From Pontibacter kalidii (lineage in GTDB: Bacteria; Bacteroidota; Bacteroidia; Cytophagales; Hymenobacteraceae), in contig NZ_CP111079.1 of the NCBI RefSeq assembly GCF_026278245.1, positions 4,168,501-4,232,500 on the forward strand: a stretch of DNA of 64,000 nt, read 5' to 3'. Shown one piece after another: positions 9,032 through 19,371 of this stretch. The position numbers were made by a program, and so were the translations under genes. Each line of letters begins with the position of its first letter. The first letter of the stretch is position 1. Below the pieces are notes generated by a model. That model saw nothing but the letters and a program-made list of their open reading frames with translations, searched no databases and was not told the origin of the DNA.

Positions 9032-9876
9032 TAGGATTGTGTGTTTTGTTCGTTAAGTCGCTTCAGGTCTTTTTTACGAATGTTATGCGAAATATGGATA
9101 CTTACCTCGTAGAGGAGCATCAGCGGCAACGAGATCAGCATCTGGCTCACGATATCCGGAGGCGTAATAATGGCACCTACCACCAGTATAACCACCAGGG
9201 CATGGCGCCGGTAAAGCTTCATCGTTTCCGGCGTTATCAGCCCCGCCTTCGTCAGGAAGAACACGATCACGGGCATCTCAAACATGATGGCGCAGGCCAG
9301 GCAAAGCGTGGTGAGCGTGGAAATGTAGGACGACAGGTCGAACTCATTCAGGATGCTTGGGTCTACCTGATACCCTGCCAGGAAGTTGATCGAGATGGGC
9401 GATACCACATAGTACCCGAACAGCAGGCCCAGCATAAACAGCACCGACACGAAGAATACAGCTCCCTGGGAGTTTTTACGCTCCTGCGGATATAGCCCCG
9501 GGCTTACGAAACGCCAGATCTCCCAGAATGCGTACGGGAAGGCACAGGCCAGCCCCAGCACCGCTGAAACCATCAGGTGCATCGTAAACTGCCCGCTCAT
9601 CTGCCTGCTCTGGATGGTAAAGCCCATGTCGTCAAAGCAGAGCGCGCCTGAACCGAAGTACTGCCCCACCTGGCACATGACCCGGTAGCTTAGGAAATCG
9701 GTGCGCGAAGGGGCAAGTATAATATCATGAAACACAAAGCCCTTCGCCAGAAAAGCAATGGTCGCAAACACGAAGATAGAGCCCAGCGCCCTGATGATGT
9801 GCCATCTTAACTCCTCCAGATGGTCCACAAAGGACATCTCCTGCGGTTCTTCTTCCTCCACAAATGGTTGATCCAT
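9031..9876 (-). CDS. tatC: Sec-independent (Tat) protein translocase subunit TatC
   Basis: The core receptor of the twin-arginine translocase, which exports folded proteins across the inner membrane. It opens with an acidic stretch and the family motif FVDHLEELRWHIIR, then six membrane segments; FPYAFWEIWRFVSPGLYPQER is the conserved central loop and ITPPD precedes the last segments. Length (281 aa) is slightly above E. coli TatC (258), partly from an insertion between the first two segments (FLSYRVMCQVGQYFGSGALC), a region often expanded in Bacteroidota. ATG 9876 is preferred over the TTG one codon earlier. No tatA/B gene is in the window. Confidence 0.95.
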   Translation of the reverse strand: MDQPFVEEEEPQEMSFVDHLEELRWHIIRALGSIFVFATIAFLAKGFVFHDIILAPSRTDFLSYRVMCQVGQYFGSGALCFDDMGFTIQSRQMSGQFTMHLMVSAVLGLACAFPYAFWEIWRFVSPGLYPQERKNSQGAVFFVSVLFMLGLLFGYYVVSPISINFLAGYQVDPSILNEFDLSSYISTLTTLCLACAIMFEMPVIVFFLTKAGLITPETMKLYRRHALVVILVVGAIITPPDIVSQMLISLPLMLLYEVSIHISHNIRKKDLKRLNEQNTQS

Positions 9877-9912
9877 CAAAAGCGGGTCCTCCTTCTATTC
9901 TTTCTGTTACTG

Positions 9913-11187
9913 TTAATACGCGAAAAGCGGATACTCCTGCATCCAGTTATTGATATCGCTGCGCACGCTGCTGAGCCTGCTCTCGTTGTCGTGGTTGGTC
10001 AGCACCTGGTCGATGTACTCCACGATGCGCTCCATGTCCTGCTCTTTCAGGCCACGCGTCGTAATGGCGGCCGTCCCCACACGCATACCCGAGGTAACGA
10101 ACGGCGACTTGTCATCAAACGGCACCATGTTCTTGTTGATGGTGATATCCGCCTTTACCAGCGTATTCTCGGCAAGTTTACCGGTTATACCTTTAGAGCG
10201 CAGGTCGATCAGCATCATGTGGTTTTCCGTGCCTCCCGAGATGATGTCATAGCCGCGCGCCACGAACGCTTTGGCCATGGCCTGCGCGTTTTGCTGCACC
10301 TGCTTTACATAGCTCAGGTAATCATCCGAAAGCGCCTCAAAGTATGCTACTGCCTTCGCCGCGATCACGTGCTCCAGCGGCCCGCCCTGCGTTCCTGGGA
10401 ATACCGCGCCGTCCAAAACAGACGACATCATGCGTGTCTCGCCCTTTGGTGTCTTCAGGCCGAACGGGTTCTCGAAGTCTTTGCCCATCATGATCATGCC
10501 GCCACGGGGGCCGCGCAATGTCTTGTGGGTAGTGGTGGTTACGATGTGGCAGTGCTCAAACGGATTGTTCAGCAAGCCGCGTGCGATGAGCCCGGAAGGG
10601 TGGGAGATATCGGCCAGCAGCAGGGCGCCCACCTCGTCAGCTGCCTGGCGCAGTTTCTTGTAGTCCCAGTCGCGGCTGTAGGCTGAGGCGCCGCAAATGA
10701 TGAGCTTCGGTTGTTCACGGCGGGCTGTCTCTACCACTTTATCAAAGTCGATAAGTCCGGTTTCCTTCTCTACACCGTAGAAAGACGGGTTATATAGCTT
10801 TCCAGAGAAGTTTACAGGGGAGCCATGCGTCAAGTGGCCACCGTGGGAGAGGTCGAAGCCCAGGATTTTGTCTCCCGGCTGTAGCACCGCCAGCATGACA
10901 GCCGAGTTCGCCTGCGCGCCTGAGTGCGGCTGCACGTTTACCCACTCCACGCCAAACAGTTCCTTGGCACGGTCGATGGCTAACTGCTCCGATTGGTCAA
11001 CAATCTCGCAGCCGCCATAGTAGCGCTTGCCTGGCAGGCCCTCGGCATACTTGTTCGTCATCACGCTGCCCATGGCCTGCATCACCTGCTCCGAAACAAA
11101 GTTCTCAGAGGCGATCAGTTCTATGCCATGCGTCTGGCGTGCTTTTTCCTTGTTTATCAGGTCGAATATAGCGGTATCTCTTTGCAT
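9913..11187 (-). CDS. glyA: Serine hydroxymethyltransferase
   Basis: The PLP enzyme that converts serine plus tetrahydrofolate to glycine plus methylene-tetrahydrofolate. The PLP-lysine motif [13 protein letters not shown] is present with the lysine at residue 222; the N-terminal [13 protein letters not shown] and [15 protein letters not shown] are also intact. Length 424 aa is normal. I use ATG 11187 ([11 protein letters not shown]) because family members begin there; the in-frame upstream extension to 11241 reads as non-coding. First gene of a probable operon with tatC and rpiB. Confidence 0.97.
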   Translation of the reverse strand: MQRDTAIFDLINKEKARQTHGIELIASENFVSEQVMQAMGSVMTNKYAEGLPGKRYYGGCEIVDQSEQLAIDRAKELFGVEWVNVQPHSGAQANSAVMLAVLQPGDKILGFDLSHGGHLTHGSPVNFSGKLYNPSFYGVEKETGLIDFDKVVETARREQPKLIICGASAYSRDWDYKKLRQAADEVGALLLADISHPSGLIARGLLNNPFEHCHIVTTTTHKTLRGPRGGMIMMGKDFENPFGLKTPKGETRMMSSVLDGAVFPGTQGGPLEHVIAAKAVAYFEALSDDYLSYVKQVQQNAQAMAKAFVARGYDIISGGTENHMMLIDLRSKGITGKLAENTLVKADITINKNMVPFDDKSPFVTSGMRVGTAAITTRGLKEQDMERIVEYIDQVLTNHDNESRLSSVRSDINNWMQEYPLFAY

Positions 11188-11310
11188 CAGTCTTCGTAAT
11201 GTTAAGCTCCCAAAATTAAAGTATGCGCCCGAATAAACCAATGTTTCAGAAGTTTATATACGTGGTTCCCCCTGATATCAAATGCGTAACTCCATTTGCA
11301 GGAGGCAAAA

Positions 11311-11344
11311 ATAAAGGCCCGGCGCTTTTGCACCGGGCCTTTAT
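11311..11344 (-). terminator. Terminator of the TIG-repeat surface protein gene
   Basis: The stem ATAAAGGCCCGG (11311-11322) pairs with CCGGGCCTTTAT (11333-11344). It lies just past the stop of the giant gene and before the glyA leader; the minus-strand transcript ends in a short U-rich tract. Confidence 0.85.
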
Positions 11345-11366
11345 GGTATAGCTTAATCTTTTGTTG

Positions 11367-14300
11367 CTATTCTTTCATCACTTTTATCTGGCTTACCTGG
11401 CCGTTCAGCTCCACACGCAGCACATACATGCCTTTCGACAGTTTATCGTATACCGGCAGCTGCACTTCGTTCGGGCCGTCCTGCACCTCTACCACTTTAG
11501 TGTATACTTTTTTACCGGTCATGTTGTGCAGTACCAGTGTGGCCTTGCCGCTTACTTCAGCTGTAAAGTACAGCTTAGAGTTGTAGTTGATCGGGTTCGG
11601 AGCCACCAGCAGTTGCTGCATCACTTCGCGGGCCTTCACGTTTACGGCTACTACTTTGCTGTAGTCTGTGGTACCATCTAGGTCAACCTGCTTCAGGCGG
11701 AAGTAGATTGTTCCTGTCTCGTTGCCCAGTTTGTGTGCGTACTGGTAGTCTAGCCTTACCGAGCTGTTAGAGCCCTTGCTGTCCACACGGCCTACCTTCT
11801 CAAAGCCCTTCTTCGGCTCTCTCGACATCTCTACCTCGAAGTGTGAGTTGTTCTGCTCAGAGGCAGTTGCCCACGTCAGCAGCACGTTGTTATTCTGCAG
11901 CGCCGCGTTGAAGGCCATGAGTTCTACTGGGAGGGGAAGAATTTCCGATTCCAGTGTAACCACACGAGTTGTTGCGTCAAGAGATGAGTGAGAGATGGTC
12001 CCTGTCTGCTCAGGATTAGCATCCTCACCTGGCTCGTTTTTCACATGAATGGTAGTTTCTGCAATATTACCAAAATCATCAGCTGTAAGGTTTGGCAGCG
12101 TTCTGCTCCAGTTGCTTCCGTCCATCGACATCAGGAAGTTGTCCGTTGTTGTTAATGTAAACTTCAGGGTCTCTCCAACAGCCAGGCTTCGAGCACTAAC
12201 CGTATAAGTCTGCTGCGAGGACTGTCCAGCTTCTACTTTAAAGCTCAGAAGTGCAGGCGTTGCTGTAATAGTCGGAACGGCAATTTGTAACTCTAGCGGC
12301 TCACTCGTATCATCGCCCCCGGCTGCCGTTATCGAAACTGCGCTTGTTCTGGCTCCGCTTGGCACTACCACTTCTAACCTTGTATCATCTCCAGGCTCGT
12401 AGAAGTTTGTAGCGTACACACTTCCGATCTTAACAGTTCCGATTCCCTCGAGGTTATAGCCTCTCAGCAGGATTCGCTCATTGATTCGAGCTGGGCTTGT
12501 GCTGCTGATAACGCTTTGTTCTTCATTATTGTGTTCAAATCTTACAAGAACAGGGCTGGTAACTTCGAACTCACTTGTTGAAGTTGCGTTGCCGGCTCTG
12601 TTTACTACAGTAATGTTACCCGAGATAGCATTATCAGGAATTTTCACCTCTACCCAGTTCCCACCTACTTGATCGTAGGCTGTCACAGCTGCTCTCAAGT
12701 CTATCACGCCTACTGAAGGAATATCAAAGCCGTCGTGTCTGTTGAAGTATACTTCTATGGCACCGTCTGGCACGCTGCCTGTACCGAATAGGTCCCAAAG
12801 GTTTGTACCGGTAATCTTTATCGTTTCACCGGACGCCCCTGAAGTAGGTGTAAATTCTGTAATTGTCGGCGCGTATACTACACGTAAGATATCTGTGCTT
12901 GTTACTGTTGTTCCTCCATTGTAAGGTGTTGTTACAGCAATCTTACCAGTTATAGCTCCTGCAGGAACAGTCAAGGTGATCTGTGTACCTGCTGCATTGA
13001 TTGTATAACCTGTTGTCAAAGCTACCTCGTCGCCGGCTGCATCGGTTCCCAAGAAAGTTACCTCAGTTGCTTCATCAAAGTTGGTACCAGTGATTGTGAA
13101 TGTAGAACCCACTAATCCTGAGTTAGCAGAGAAGCTTGTAATAGTTGGCGCTCCAATGATGGTTATATTCTGGCTCCATTCACCCGTACCACTTTCGCTT
13201 GCTACTCTGATTCTTCCTGTCGTGGCCGTGCTTGGAACAGTTACTACAACCTCATCTATACCCTCCTCTGTTGTACTATAGACAGAAGCAGTTGATTGTA
13301 TTGTAGCATTTACTCTTGCGCCAGCTGCTCCCGCAAAGCTTACTGTCGGTGCGGACCGTTGAACATCCCTAGTAATGGTATTATAATATTCATCAAATCT
13401 AGTACCTGAGATTTTAAGCGTACTTACCCCAGCATATACTCTAGTCCTAGACACACTAGTGATAATCGGCTTATGTACAGTTAATAGTGTTGATGTACCT
13501 GTACCACTTTTAGAAGTAATACTTAGTGTATTACTTGAATTTGCAGTCATTACCGGAGCACTGAACACTAGTTCCGTTTCAGAACTAACAAAATAATTGC
13601 TTTTAGGAATTTGGATACCCCCGTAACTTACCGACTGTACATCTATGAAGTTGCTGCCTGTTACAGTTACAGATTGACCAGCGTATACTGCTGTTGGATT
13701 TACGGCTGAAATGATTGGAGCCATTACCTCAAAGTACATAGGCTCACTCTCACCACTTCCAGATATTACCGTCACATTTCCTGTGCGCGCGCTAGTCGGC
13801 ACCAGGACCTCAATAGATTCGTTGGTATAGGTCGTTGCTGTAACCCGAGCTCCATTAAATACTACCTCAGGAGCTTTGTGCTCCACAGCGCCTGTCGCTT
13901 CGTTGTAGTAAGCGCTGAAGTTCTGGCCTGTAATAGTTAAAAGCGTTCTGTCGGCATAACCTTTGGCTGTGCCATCCTCCGCGCTAAGATTTTCTATAAT
14001 TGGCTCAATTACAGTATAGTTATCAGCGCTTGTACCAGTACCTGCCAGTGTAGTAACAGCAACAGGGCCTGTACCCGCATCAAATGGAGCTTTTACAGTA
14101 ATTGTGCCTGCTTCTTCATCCTTGCTTACTACCTCTGCCTCTTCGCCATTGAAGGTTACTTTGGTTATGTTCTTAAAGTAATCACCAGTAATAACCACTT
14201 GCTGGTTAGCATAGCTAGTAGTTGGAGTGAAGGCAATATTTGCTGGCACTGGAACTGTAAACACGTTCTCCCCGCTATTAGCTGTACCACCATCTGCTGT

Positions 14301-17300
14301 TACTGTTATAGGGCCAGTAGTTGCGCTATCTGGTACCGCAACCGTAAATTCCTGGTAAGTAACACCGCCATCTTCAACTGTGGAAATTGTTACTCCTGTC
14401 AGATCCTCCACTTTAGCCTCATTGAACACAACCTCTGATAGACCTTCGAAGTTGGTACCTCTGATTGTCACCGCTGTTCCTGCTTCGCCTTGTATAGGGT
14501 CAAAAGAAACAATCGTTGGGGCAGGGAAAACCGTGAAAACATCTGCACTTGTGAAAACTACTTCCTCGCCCACAATTAAGGTAAGATAACCAGTCGTAGC
14601 ACCTGTTGGCACTGTTACTGTGATAGTGCTATCAGCCGCATTATAATTAGGCGTAGCCTGTACGTCTCCGTTAAATCCTACTGCAGCTACTGACTCCAGT
14701 AACCATCCTTTAATAGTTACTTCATCACCCGCTTTACCTTCAATTGGGTTAAAGCTGATAATCTCGGGGCTTGTTACAACTGTGTACGTGCCTGCACTTG
14801 GCTCACTGTCTCCGGCTGCATTTGTTACCATCAGCTTGCCTGTTACGGCACCTGCAGGTACAGTGGCAGTGATTTTAGTTGGAGAGTCAACAGTTATACT
14901 TGTAGCGACTACTACTGCACCTTCTCCCAGGAAAGTTACTGTAATGTTATCGCCAACAAACTCAGTACCCTCAATCACCACAGTTGAGCCTTCTACACCT
15001 TTAAGAGGCGAAATACCTGTAATGGTTGGTTTCTGAGTGATGGTGAAGTTTGATGGGCTTTCACCAGGTCCGTTTGCGTTTGAAACAGTAATACGGCCGG
15101 TAATGGCGCCTGCTGGCACTGTTGCGGTTAAGGTCGTGTCGCTTGTTATAGTATACTCAGCAGCTACAGTTCCGTCTGCACTAGCAAATGATACAGCCGT
15201 TAGCTCACCCTCTTTGGTGAAGTTATAGCCTTCAATAGCTACTACTGTACCTACTACACCTTGGGCGGGCGTAAAAGACAGTATAACCGGCGTACGTACT
15301 ACTTCGAACTGACCTGTAGAAGTAGTTGTGTTTGCCGGGTTGGTAATACTCAACAAGCCCGTCTCGGCACCTTGTGGCACTGTTAGTTTCAGCTCCGTAT
15401 CTGTTGCACTTACAAACTCTGTTACAGACACTTCGTCAACAGCGGACTCATCGCCCAGGAACACCACCTCAGAAACATACTTTAGGTATTGGCCTGTGAT
15501 AGTGATTTCCTGACCGATCGGTCCTTTTGTTGGGCTGAAGCTTGCAATGATTGGGGCATAAACTACGTCAAACGGGCCCTGCCAGGTAGCTTCTCCACCT
15601 TGCGTACTTACAGTTACGCTACCTGATTCCGCTCCGTATGGAATGTTGAACGTGATAGCTGTACCCTCCGCATTCACTACAAAGCCAGCTGTGTTGGTTT
15701 CGGTAGTCGGAGTTAGGATTGCACTTCCGAGCGTCACTTCGTACGCTGTTCCGAAATTCTGGCCAGTAATGGTGATTTGGTCACCTACTATACCGTAAGT
15801 TCTGTCATCTCCTGCTGTTGTATTTGCTACGCTGGCAATAACTGGGGCAGGAACAAACGTAAAGGTCTGCTCGCTGGTGGCTACTTTTTCTCCAGGAGCG
15901 AGCAGCTGTATTTTTCCTGTCTTGGCGTCAACTGGCACTGTTACCACCAATTCAGTATCACTAATAGGGGCAGCAAAAGTAGCCTCTACATTATCTGTTT
16001 CGTCACCGTCTGCTCCCAGGAACACCACGCTGCTCACGCTGGCTAGGTTCACGCCATACAGCGTTATCTGCATGTTAGGGCCTGCCGATGTTGGCTTAAA
16101 CTGAGAATCAACTCCGTCATACGCGGCAAACTGAGGAGCCGGCACATTGAAAACAGTTGTACTTACCGCCTCGCCCGCCGGGCTCTTCACCGTGATCAGG
16201 CCTGTACCGGCACCAAGTGGCACTGTTGCTGTTATCACACTATCGTTCGATACCGCAAATGATGTAGCTTTCACCCCGTTAAAAAGCACCTCATTTACAG
16301 CTGTAAAATACTTGCCGTAAATGGTTACCTCGGTCGTAAGCGCAGGGCCTTCTGTTGGAGAGAACTCCAAGCCTGCATTTGTTTCCCCTTCTGCCTGGGC
16401 TATGATCTGCGGGCCGTACACCGTAAAGTCCTTGCTTACTCCGCTACCCGCCGGGCTAGTAGCCGTTATAGAGCCGGTAGTAGCCCCTTTCGGCACTACT
16501 ACTTCAATTTCAGTATCACTTTTAACTTCAATAGTTGCAGGGGCTGCGGCCGCTCCGTTAAATAAGACTTCATTTACACCAGTGAAATACTGGCCATACA
16601 GTGTTATTGTCTCTCCTGCACCTGCGGCGCTTGGGCTGAATTGAACATCAGCAGCAAACACAGGGTCTGGCACTACAAACTTTGTGGCACTTATGACCTC
16701 TCCGTATGGTGTTACTACTCTAATAAAATTACTTGACGCACCTGTTGGCACTGCTGTGGTAAGTACTGTACCTTCAGGATTCACCGCTATATTTTCAACT
16801 GGCACTGGCACTGTACCGAAAAATACTGCAGAAGTCTCATTTAAGTGCTTTCCTGTAATTGTAACCTGTGTACCCGGCACTCCCTCTGCAGGAGAGAAAC
16901 TTTCAAATTCAGGTTGCTGCGAAACTGTTACCGCATCCAGAAACACATAGGCATTTGATATATCCGCCAACTGGAACCTTACATCTGTTGCAGTAGCTGG
17001 CAAGTATAACTCTTCGCGGGAAACTTCTGTTGTCACAGCACTAGTGACAGCACCATTTCCAAAGCTCTGACCGCCGTCGGTGCTGTAGCTCACTGTCATG
17101 CTAGCAGAGCCTCCCCCAGGTGTAGTAGCCACCAGACTGTAGCTCAGCTTATAGCCTGTTAGTTCACCATTCTGGAGTTTAATGTCGACATAAGCAGAGG
17201 TGGTTCTGAACTGGGCTGAACCACCGGTAGTACTTGGCGCAATATTAGCACCATCCGCAACCAAGCCACTGCTCTTTACATTGTCAGAGGTTGGTGTTCG

Positions 17301-17426
17301 CCATGGACCTTGGTATGTAACGGTGCTTTGCGCCACACCAACGGCGACTATTCCGAGCAGGAAAACGCACTGCAGGAGCAGTGATCTGAGGAGTCGTGTA
17401 ATAGGGAGATTGTAGAGTTGTGCCAT
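11367..17426 (-). CDS. Giant TIG/IPT-repeat exported protein with T9SS type A sorting domain (2,019 aa)
   Basis: A secreted surface protein. Residues 1-33 are a signal peptide ending in VGVAQS. After an N-terminal jelly-roll-like domain (about 35-165, DAVTVSQQPEF at its end) come about 17 TIG/IPT immunoglobulin-like repeats, each opening with a variant of SFSPxxGxxGxxVTITGxNF and followed by VTFNG and ITVTVPxGAxTGxITV. The C-terminus has LPVELMAFNA and a final 80-residue type A sorting domain (VAPNPI to QIKVMKE) recognised by the type IX secretion system, which cleaves it and anchors or releases the protein. TIG arrays usually build adhesins or glycan-binding stalks; the ligand is unknown. 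Middle repeats are visibly more AT-rich than flanking genes. The repeats are diverged, not recent copies. Confidence 0.92.
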   Translation of the reverse strand: MAQLYNLPITRLLRSLLLQCVFLLGIVAVGVAQSTVTYQGPWRTPTSDNVKSSGLVADGANIAPSTTGGSAQFRTTSAYVDIKLQNGELTGYKLSYSLVATTPGGGSASMTVSYSTDGGQSFGNGAVTSAVTTEVSREELYLPATATDVRFQLADISNAYVFLDAVTVSQQPEFESFSPAEGVPGTQVTITGKHLNETSAVFFGTVPVPVENIAVNPEGTVLTTAVPTGASSNFIRVVTPYGEVISATKFVVPDPVFAADVQFSPSAAGAGETITLYGQYFTGVNEVLFNGAAAAPATIEVKSDTEIEVVVPKGATTGSITATSPAGSGVSKDFTVYGPQIIAQAEGETNAGLEFSPTEGPALTTEVTIYGKYFTAVNEVLFNGVKATSFAVSNDSVITATVPLGAGTGLITVKSPAGEAVSTTVFNVPAPQFAAYDGVDSQFKPTSAGPNMQITLYGVNLASVSSVVFLGADGDETDNVEATFAAPISDTELVVTVPVDAKTGKIQLLAPGEKVATSEQTFTFVPAPVIASVANTTAGDDRTYGIVGDQITITGQNFGTAYEVTLGSAILTPTTETNTAGFVVNAEGTAITFNIPYGAESGSVTVSTQGGEATWQGPFDVVYAPIIASFSPTKGPIGQEITITGQYLKYVSEVVFLGDESAVDEVSVTEFVSATDTELKLTVPQGAETGLLSITNPANTTTSTGQFEVVRTPVILSFTPAQGVVGTVVAIEGYNFTKEGELTAVSFASADGTVAAEYTITSDTTLTATVPAGAITGRITVSNANGPGESPSNFTITQKPTITGISPLKGVEGSTVVIEGTEFVGDNITVTFLGEGAVVVATSITVDSPTKITATVPAGAVTGKLMVTNAAGDSEPSAGTYTVVTSPEIISFNPIEGKAGDEVTIKGWLLESVAAVGFNGDVQATPNYNAADSTITVTVPTGATTGYLTLIVGEEVVFTSADVFTVFPAPTIVSFDPIQGEAGTAVTIRGTNFEGLSEVVFNEAKVEDLTGVTISTVEDGGVTYQEFTVAVPDSATTGPITVTADGGTANSGENVFTVPVPANIAFTPTTSYANQQVVITGDYFKNITKVTFNGEEAEVVSKDEEAGTITVKAPFDAGTGPVAVTTLAGTGTSADNYTVIEPIIENLSAEDGTAKGYADRTLLTITGQNFSAYYNEATGAVEHKAPEVVFNGARVTATTYTNESIEVLVPTSARTGNVTVISGSGESEPMYFEVMAPIISAVNPTAVYAGQSVTVTGSNFIDVQSVSYGGIQIPKSNYFVSSETELVFSAPVMTANSSNTLSITSKSGTGTSTLLTVHKPIITSVSRTRVYAGVSTLKISGTRFDEYYNTITRDVQRSAPTVSFAGAAGARVNATIQSTASVYSTTEEGIDEVVVTVPSTATTGRIRVASESGTGEWSQNITIIGAPTITSFSANSGLVGSTFTITGTNFDEATEVTFLGTDAAGDEVALTTGYTINAAGTQITLTVPAGAITGKIAVTTPYNGGTTVTSTDILRVVYAPTITEFTPTSGASGETIKITGTNLWDLFGTGSVPDGAIEVYFNRHDGFDIPSVGVIDLRAAVTAYDQVGGNWVEVKIPDNAISGNITVVNRAGNATSTSEFEVTSPVLVRFEHNNEEQSVISSTSPARINERILLRGYNLEGIGTVKIGSVYATNFYEPGDDTRLEVVVPSGARTSAVSITAAGGDDTSEPLELQIAVPTITATPALLSFKVEAGQSSQQTYTVSARSLAVGETLKFTLTTTDNFLMSMDGSNWSRTLPNLTADDFGNIAETTIHVKNEPGEDANPEQTGTISHSSLDATTRVVTLESEILPLPVELMAFNAALQNNNVLLTWATASEQNNSHFEVEMSREPKKGFEKVGRVDSKGSNSSVRLDYQYAHKLGNETGTIYFRLKQVDLDGTTDYSKVVAVNVKAREVMQQLLVAPNPINYNSKLYFTAEVSGKATLVLHNMTGKKVYTKVVEVQDGPNEVQLPVYDKLSKGMYVLRVELNGQVSQIKVMKE

Positions 17427-17869
17427 AGCTGAACTATAAGTATGTAAAAAAATTTCCTGTGCTATTTTAAAGAAAGTATAATTGCCACAAAATAAGATAA
17501 TTTATCTATCATTTAAGCAACATCCTGTTCTATTTTTTTATATAATTCTAATAAAATACTTATAAAAGGATATAACAGGATTTTTACATGTAGCTGGCAT
17601 TTGACAGGAGGGTTACACCTACTGGCTAAATAAAATACAGCTTTTATCCTAATACTATCTATAAAGCAGAATTAAGTGTACTCTGACGTTCCTTAAAGTA
17701 GTCCTATTCTCTTAAAAAGGCAATCTATAACATCATCAGGCAGAATCCAAAAAACTGAAGTCCAACATCTTACGTATATAGCAGAAAATAGATATAAAGT
17801 AGTACAACTTGGCAGCACAAATGTTTAAACAAATACACATCGATAAGAGAGCCAGGACCAAAATAGTAC
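17427..17869. other. 443-bp AT-rich intergenic region upstream of the giant gene
   Basis: The region is strongly AT-rich and presumably carries the promoter and leader of the TIG-repeat gene. I see no convincing TAnnTTTG box on the minus strand, no RNA gene and no repeat of the dispersed families except one AAGTATA heptamer near 17476. No clear terminator for the phosphatase gene is visible. Confidence 0.5.
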
Positions 17870-18565
17870 TTACCCTTTGCGTGCCACCGGGTAGGGCCGG
17901 TCTATGTTGGGCTGTATGAAGAGCTCCTGCGTGTCCATATCAAGCGCAGCGAGGTTTCCGTAGGCAGCGTTTTTATAGTACACGCAGCCCGCGTCCAGGT
18001 TTAGCCGCTGGTCTTTGTGCGAGGCAGCTTTTTTGATGGCGTGGAGCGAGGTGGGGGTGTGGCCATGTAGCAGCCTCTTGTTGCCCAGGCGTTTCCAGTC
18101 GGGGGTGTAGCCCCGGATGTTGAGCATGGCCTCTTTATCGGAGAAGATATCTGGTTGCCTGAAGTCGAAGCCCGCGTGCACCAGAAAGTAATCGGGAAGC
18201 TCAAGGTAGTAGGGAAGGGTATCGAGAAAATTGACATATTTCTCTGGCAAGTGCTCAAACCCATTGATACCGAAGCTCTGCAGCACCAGCTCCTGTTCTG
18301 TTGGCGTCAGGGTGAGCGCTTTTTTGCCTTTCTCTACCGACTTCAGCAGCATTTGGTCGTGGTTGCCACGCAGGCAGTGCACCTGGTAGCCCTGCTTCTG
18401 GAGATGAAGTATAAAATCAACCACTCCCCTGGAGTCGGGGCCCTTGTTCACGAAATCGCCAAGCAGGTACAATTCATCGTTGCGGGAGAGCTGGAGTTGG
18501 TTGTGCACCATGGCTTTGAATGTGCGGGCGCAGCCGTGTATGTCTGTGAGGGCGTAACGGGGCAT
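17870..18565 (-). CDS. PPP-type serine/threonine phosphatase (metallophosphoesterase, 231 aa)
   Basis: A small single-domain calcineurin-like phosphoesterase. The metal-binding motifs of the PPP family are in order: DIHG (8-11), GDFVNKGPDS (36-45) and RGNHD (66-70), with the later histidines in LVHAGFDF and LLHGHTPT. Such bacterial enzymes dephosphorylate proteins or cleave diadenosine tetraphosphate in the cytoplasm; the sequence does not distinguish the two. The GDxxxKGPDS form is closest to bacterial PrpA/PrpB-like and ApaH-like proteins. It follows the small hydrophilic gene on the same strand but beyond a terminator-like hairpin, so it is probably transcribed separately. Confidence 0.88.
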   Translation of the reverse strand: MPRYALTDIHGCARTFKAMVHNQLQLSRNDELYLLGDFVNKGPDSRGVVDFILHLQKQGYQVHCLRGNHDQMLLKSVEKGKKALTLTPTEQELVLQSFGINGFEHLPEKYVNFLDTLPYYLELPDYFLVHAGFDFRQPDIFSDKEAMLNIRGYTPDWKRLGNKRLLHGHTPTSLHAIKKAASHKDQRLNLDAGCVYYKNAAYGNLAALDMDTQELFIQPNIDRPYPVARKG

Positions 18566-18610
18566 ATGTCTCTATTTTCGCAGCCAGGGCAGCACCGTAA
18601 AGATAACACA

Positions 18611-18641
18611 GAAATAGCACCCGTGGTACAGGTGCTATTTC
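18611..18641 (-). terminator. Terminator-like hairpin after the 79-aa gene
   Basis: An 11-bp perfect stem, GAAATAGCACC (18611-18621) with GGTGCTATTTC (18631-18641), lies 22 bp past the stop of the small disordered protein gene. The T tract is short, so termination is probable but not certain. Confidence 0.6.
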
Positions 18642-18663
18642 CAGTTAAGCAATGTTAGGTATT

Positions 18664-18903
18664 CTAATTATACTTGTTGTTATCAATTTCAGGCTTGTTG
18701 GTGTTACGGTTCGGGTTGTTCGTCTGCGTGTTTTTCCCGGCCGCCTTGTCAGGCCCGTCAGTGTGCTTCTTCTTCAGCTCTTCGTGCTCCGCGCGGGTCT
18801 GGTTCGGGTCAACAGGCTTTCCGCCTGCGGCCTTGTCCTGTCCTCGTCCGGTCGGCTTTCCTTTGTTTTCACCGCCGGGCTGTGTGTGCTTATATGATGG
18901 CAT
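18664..18903 (-). CDS. Small hydrophilic, probably disordered protein (79 aa)
   Basis: No family recognised. The protein is almost devoid of hydrophobic residues and rich in Lys, Gly, Asn, Asp and Thr (for example GGENKGKPTGRGQDKAAGG and TNNPNRNTNKPEIDNN), as in intrinsically disordered or hydrophilin-like stress proteins. It has no signal peptide. It lies downstream of a second small hydrophilic gene and a YghA-like dehydrogenase on the same strand, which suggests a shared stress setting. The gene is supported by a clean ATG, non-repetitive coding composition and same-strand neighbours, but not by homology that I can name. Confidence 0.5.
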   Translation of the reverse strand: MPSYKHTQPGGENKGKPTGRGQDKAAGGKPVDPNQTRAEHEELKKKHTDGPDKAAGKNTQTNNPNRNTNKPEIDNNKYN

Positions 18904-18988
18904 GATATCCTCCTTTTTTAATTCAACTTCACGACAGACAAGATTTATACTTGCCGGCCATACTTTAAATCAATTTTATACTTTATGC

Positions 18989-19291
18989 TTAGGTGCCGCG
19001 GCCTTCCTCCTCGGTGCGCATGTTGTCTGGCGGCGGAATGCCGTCGTCGGCAAAGTCGTTTACGCCAGTGGCACTCGGCCCCTCGGAGGCGGTGTCGCTG
19101 CCGTAGCCCTCTTTGCCGTCGCGGTTACCGAAGCCACCGCGCTGGTGCTCGTTCTTCGGCGGATCAGCGCCCGGAATAATGTGGCCGGCACGCATTTCCT
19201 CGTCACCTGTGTCTGCCTCTAACTCGCGGAAGCCGCGCTTGTTAGGCAGCTGGTTCTGCAGTTTGTTCTTGTCCTCTTTATCTTCAGCCAT
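18989..19291 (-). CDS. Small acidic, probably disordered protein (100 aa)
   Basis: A very hydrophilic 100-residue protein rich in Glu, Asp, Gly and Asn, beginning MAEDKEDKNKLQNQ and ending EEEGRGT. No membrane segment, no cysteine and no known domain are visible. It contains the run AGHIIPGADPPKNEHQRGG, which might be a short conserved core. It sits between the 79-aa hydrophilic gene and the YghA-like dehydrogenase, all on the minus strand, suggesting a stress-related group. The function is unknown. Confidence 0.5.
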   Translation of the reverse strand: MAEDKEDKNKLQNQLPNKRGFRELEADTGDEEMRAGHIIPGADPPKNEHQRGGFGNRDGKEGYGSDTASEGPSATGVNDFADDGIPPPDNMRTEEEGRGT

Positions 19292-19371
19292 AATTGTATT
19301 CTTTTAATTTACATCGCGCCCTGTTGCCAAGGCGCTTCTACCTGGTTTTACTCTGTTTAGGCCGCTTAGGT

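Noticed and set aside
11188..11310. Riboswitch upstream of glyA
   Set aside because: The spacer is only about 120 bp and shows no paired glycine-aptamer structure or other known aptamer core.
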